Source: Pseudomonadota bacterium (GTDB taxonomy: Bacteria; Pseudomonadota; Gammaproteobacteria; Burkholderiales; Burkholderiaceae_C). Taken from it: 64,000 bases of DNA. The stretch's first letter is position 1, and each line of letters starts with the position of its first letter. The notes below the pieces were generated by a model, which had not been told where the DNA came from, did not search any database, and saw only the letters and a list, made by a program, of their open reading frames with translations. Positions 61,486 through 64,000 of the stretch are shown in pieces. The DNA lies in NCBI GenBank assembly GCA_021846965.1, contig JAJZWA010000008.1, positions 1-64,000 on the forward strand. The letters run 5' to 3'. The position numbers and the translations under genes were made by a program.

Positions 61486-61539
61486 GCGCTTGCCGCGGAA
61501 ATTTGCAGGCCGCACGCGGGATGCGGCGGCGGGAAGACG

Positions 61540-61545
61540 GATAAT
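61540..61545 (+). promoter_or_regulatory. -10 element immediately before yhbY
   Basis: GATAAT lies only 6 bp before the yhbY ATG (61552) and no Shine-Dalgarno sequence is visible, so transcription would begin at or next to the start codon and give a leaderless mRNA. Confidence 0.45.
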
Positions 61546-61551
61546 GTGCCC

Positions 61552-62031
61552 ATGAGCGCCCTACTCCTGACCCCGGCCGAGCGCAGCGCGATGCGCGCAC
61601 TGGCCCATCCCCTCAAGCCCAGCGTACTGATCGGAGACGCGGGGCTGAGCGAGGCCGTGCTGGCCGAGATCGACCGTGCCCTCAAGGCCCACGACCTGAT
61701 CAAGGTCCGCGTGGCCGGCGACGACCGCGACGAACGCGCACGCATGCTGGAGAGCATCTGCGAGCGCCTCGGCGCGGCGCCGGTGCAGGCCATCGGCCGC
61801 GTGCTGGTGCTGTTCAGGCCCCTGCCTCCGAAGGAGGCCGAGGCCAGCGAGCGCGCCACGCGCGGAGCCGCGCCCCGCAAGGTCAAGGTGGTCGTGCCCT
61901 CGAGCAGCCCGACCCACCGGCCGAAAGTCAAGCGCCTGACCGTGCTGGGCAACCAGCGCGTGACGCCGGCGGGAAAGGTCAAGCGCGCCAAGCCGCGACG
62001 CTCCAGCGTGAAGAAGGTGCGCCTGGGCTGA
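61552..62031 (+). CDS. yhbY: YhbY-family CRM-domain RNA-binding protein
   Basis: A 159-residue protein. Residues about 6-100 form a CRM domain: RALAHPLKPSVLIGDAGLSEAVLAEIDRALKAHDLIKVRV and the GxxG-bearing region, as in YhbY, which associates with pre-50S ribosomes. A basic tail of about 55 residues (KVKRLTVLGNQRVTPAGKVKRAKPRRSSVKKVR) extends beyond E. coli YhbY (97 aa) and may add RNA affinity. It is divergent from rlmE. The stop is 2 bp from the convergent DUF4149 stop, forming TGAGCTCA. Confidence 0.92.
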   Translation: MSALLLTPAERSAMRALAHPLKPSVLIGDAGLSEAVLAEIDRALKAHDLIKVRVAGDDRDERARMLESICERLGAAPVQAIGRVLVLFRPLPPKEAEASERATRGAAPRKVKVVVPSSSPTHRPKVKRLTVLGNQRVTPAGKVKRAKPRRSSVKKVRLG

Positions 62032-62033
62032 GC

Positions 62034-62483
62034 TCAGGCGCTGGGGCGCGGCAGGTCGCGCCCCAGCTGCGAAGGCAGCAGCCACGCATAGGCGAGCACG
62101 CACAGCGCCTGCAAGCCGTACACCGCGCTGGCGGCGACATGCCAGCCGGCGGCATCGGGTGCGGCCACGGCGGCCGCCGCCAGCAGCCTGGGCACGACCA
62201 CGAATTCGCCCAGCACGTCGAAGAACAGACCGCCCATGACCAGCAGCAGTGGCGTGCTCATGCCCGCGCTGCGGTTTCGCTCCACCACCATCAGCACGGC
62301 TCCGAGGATCACGCCGGCCAGCGCCATCAGGTAGAACATGCGGCTGGCCACCGTGGCCGCCGTCATCCTGGGCACCACCAGTGAGAACACGGTGGGCGCC
62401 CCGATCAGGCCCACGGCGGCCATGCCGCCCAGCCACAGGCCCACCAGGAGGATCTGCAGGCGAAGTCGGCGTAGAGGGGCCAT
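62034..62483 (-). CDS. DUF4149 membrane protein
   Basis: A 149-residue protein with four predicted helices: LQILLVGLWLGGMAAVGLIGAPTVF, MFYLMALAGVILGAVLMVV, PLLLVMGGLFFDVLGEFVVVPRLL and VYGLQALCVLAYAWLLP. It matches DUF4149 in length and in the GAPTVF motif. Function is unknown. The gene lies between greA and yhbY in many Betaproteobacteria. It is 19 bp after greA on the same strand. Confidence 0.85.
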   Translation of the reverse strand: MAPLRRLRLQILLVGLWLGGMAAVGLIGAPTVFSLVVPRMTAATVASRMFYLMALAGVILGAVLMVVERNRSAGMSTPLLLVMGGLFFDVLGEFVVVPRLLAAAAVAAPDAAGWHVAASAVYGLQALCVLAYAWLLPSQLGRDLPRPSA

Positions 62484-62502
62484 GGTGTATGCGCTCGGGG
62501 CT

Positions 62503-62976
62503 TCAGGCGTAGGAGACCTTGACGATGCTGTAGCTGCGCGTTCCGGCAGGAGCCACGACCTTCACCAGGTCGCCCTCCTCCTTGCCGATCAGCGCGCGGG
62601 CGATGGGCGAGCTCACCGAGATCATGCCCTGTTTCAGGTCGGCCTCGTCGTCGCCGACGATCTGGTAGGCCACCTCGTCGCCGCTGTCCTCGTCGCAGAG
62701 CTCGACGGTGGCGCCGAACACCACCCGGCCGCCAGCATCGAGCTCGGCGGGGTCGATGACCTGCGCCGACGAGAGCTTGCCTTCGATCTCGGCGATGCGC
62801 CCCTCGATGAAGCCCTGACGATCCTTGGCCGCCTCGTACTCGGCGTTCTCCGACAGGTCGCCCTGCGCGCGGGCCTCGGCGATGGCCTGGATCACCGCGT
62901 GGCGCTCGACCGTCTTCAGCCGATGCAACTCGGCGCGCAGTTTCTCCGCGCCGCGGCGGGTCATGGGGGTAGGCAT
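62503..62976 (-). CDS. greA: Transcription elongation factor GreA
   Basis: A 157-residue GreA. The N-terminal coiled coil ([64 protein letters not shown]) carries the acidic tip [12 protein letters not shown] that reaches the RNA polymerase active site. The C-terminal globular domain ends [14 protein letters not shown]. It rescues backtracked polymerase. The start at 62976 is used; the 18-residue extension overlaps the carB terminator. Confidence 0.97.
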   Translation of the reverse strand: MPTPMTRRGAEKLRAELHRLKTVERHAVIQAIAEARAQGDLSENAEYEAAKDRQGFIEGRIAEIEGKLSSAQVIDPAELDAGGRVVFGATVELCDEDSGDEVAYQIVGDDEADLKQGMISVSSPIARALIGKEEGDLVKVVAPAGTRSYSIVKVSYA

Positions 62977-63008
62977 GGGAACGAAAAATCCTCTGAACGA
63001 TCCGGATG

Positions 63009-63042
63009 AAAAGAAAAGCGCCGGGCGCATCCGCGTCCGGCG
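63009..63042 (-). terminator. Rho-independent terminator after carB
   Basis: On the minus strand CGCCGGACGC-GGAT-GCGCCCGGCG (63042-63019, 10-bp stem with one mismatch) is followed by CTTTTCTTTT (63018-63009). This is the clearest intrinsic terminator of the window and lies 7 bp after the carB stop, just before greA. Confidence 0.88.
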
Positions 63043-63048
63043 AGGCTT

Positions 63049-64000
<952 letters not shown>

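Overview
The window is 64 kb of GC-rich, gene-dense chromosomal DNA from what is most likely a betaproteobacterium of the order Burkholderiales; the genus cannot be resolved from sequence alone. Three things support this. The right half carries the block carB-greA-DUF4149-yhbY-rlmE-ftsH-folP-glmM-pstSCAB-phoU-phoBR-ppk-ppx, a gene order I know from Burkholderiales. There is a tripartite tricarboxylate (Tct) transporter with a Bug-type receptor. No rRNA, tRNA, CRISPR array, transposase or phage gene was seen, and coding character looks even throughout.

Left accessory region (1-12.3 kb). An amino-acid module comes first: a polar amino-acid ABC transporter, an Asp/Glu-type racemase, a DadA-like FAD oxidoreductase, a short NAD-binding protein and an AraC regulator. 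A signalling pair follows: a soluble PAS chemoreceptor and a globin-GAF-EAL c-di-GMP phosphodiesterase with all its catalytic residues. Next is a CobS/CobT-like AAA+/von Willebrand pair with no other cobalamin gene nearby, sitting behind an IclR regulator gene.

Organosulfonate region (12.3-31.6 kb). This is the most interesting part. xsc (sulfoacetaldehyde acetyltransferase) overlaps pta (phosphate acetyltransferase), giving sulfoacetaldehyde to acetyl phosphate plus sulfite to acetyl-CoA. To its right a probable operon joins a sauT-like acyl-CoA ligase to tctCBA, facing an IclR regulator gene and a sauS-like CoA-acylating sulfoacetaldehyde dehydrogenase gene. Together these would import sulfoacetate, activate it and reduce it to sulfoacetaldehyde for Xsc. 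A MocR/TauR-like regulator, a TauABC-like transporter, an NTF2-like small protein and a divergently transcribed FAD oxidoreductase form a second branch, plausibly taurine or a related amine to sulfoacetaldehyde. An MHS-family symporter closes the region. Strong promoter and operator candidates lie in the divergent spacers. No sulfite-handling gene is present in the window.

Housekeeping region (31.9-45 kb). It holds an orphan lolC/E, a DUF4337-PAP2 pair, an AidB-like acyl-CoA dehydrogenase, minCDE, rfbB-rfbD, an overlapping pgi-lysS-spermidine-synthase-like string and a SixA-like phosphatase.

Phosphate region (45-56.4 kb). An OlsB-like N-acyltransferase, ppx, ppk, phoR, phoB, phoU and pstBACS make up a Pho regulon. 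I can see 18-bp PhoB boxes (7-4-7 direct repeats) in front of olsB, ppx, ppk and pstS. The right end is glmM, folP, ftsH, rlmE, yhbY, a DUF4149 gene, greA and the 3' part of carB, which runs off the right edge.

A recurring oddity is that several gene ends sit inside short tandem duplications that carry the stop codon (1.95, 38.3 and 44.9 kb).
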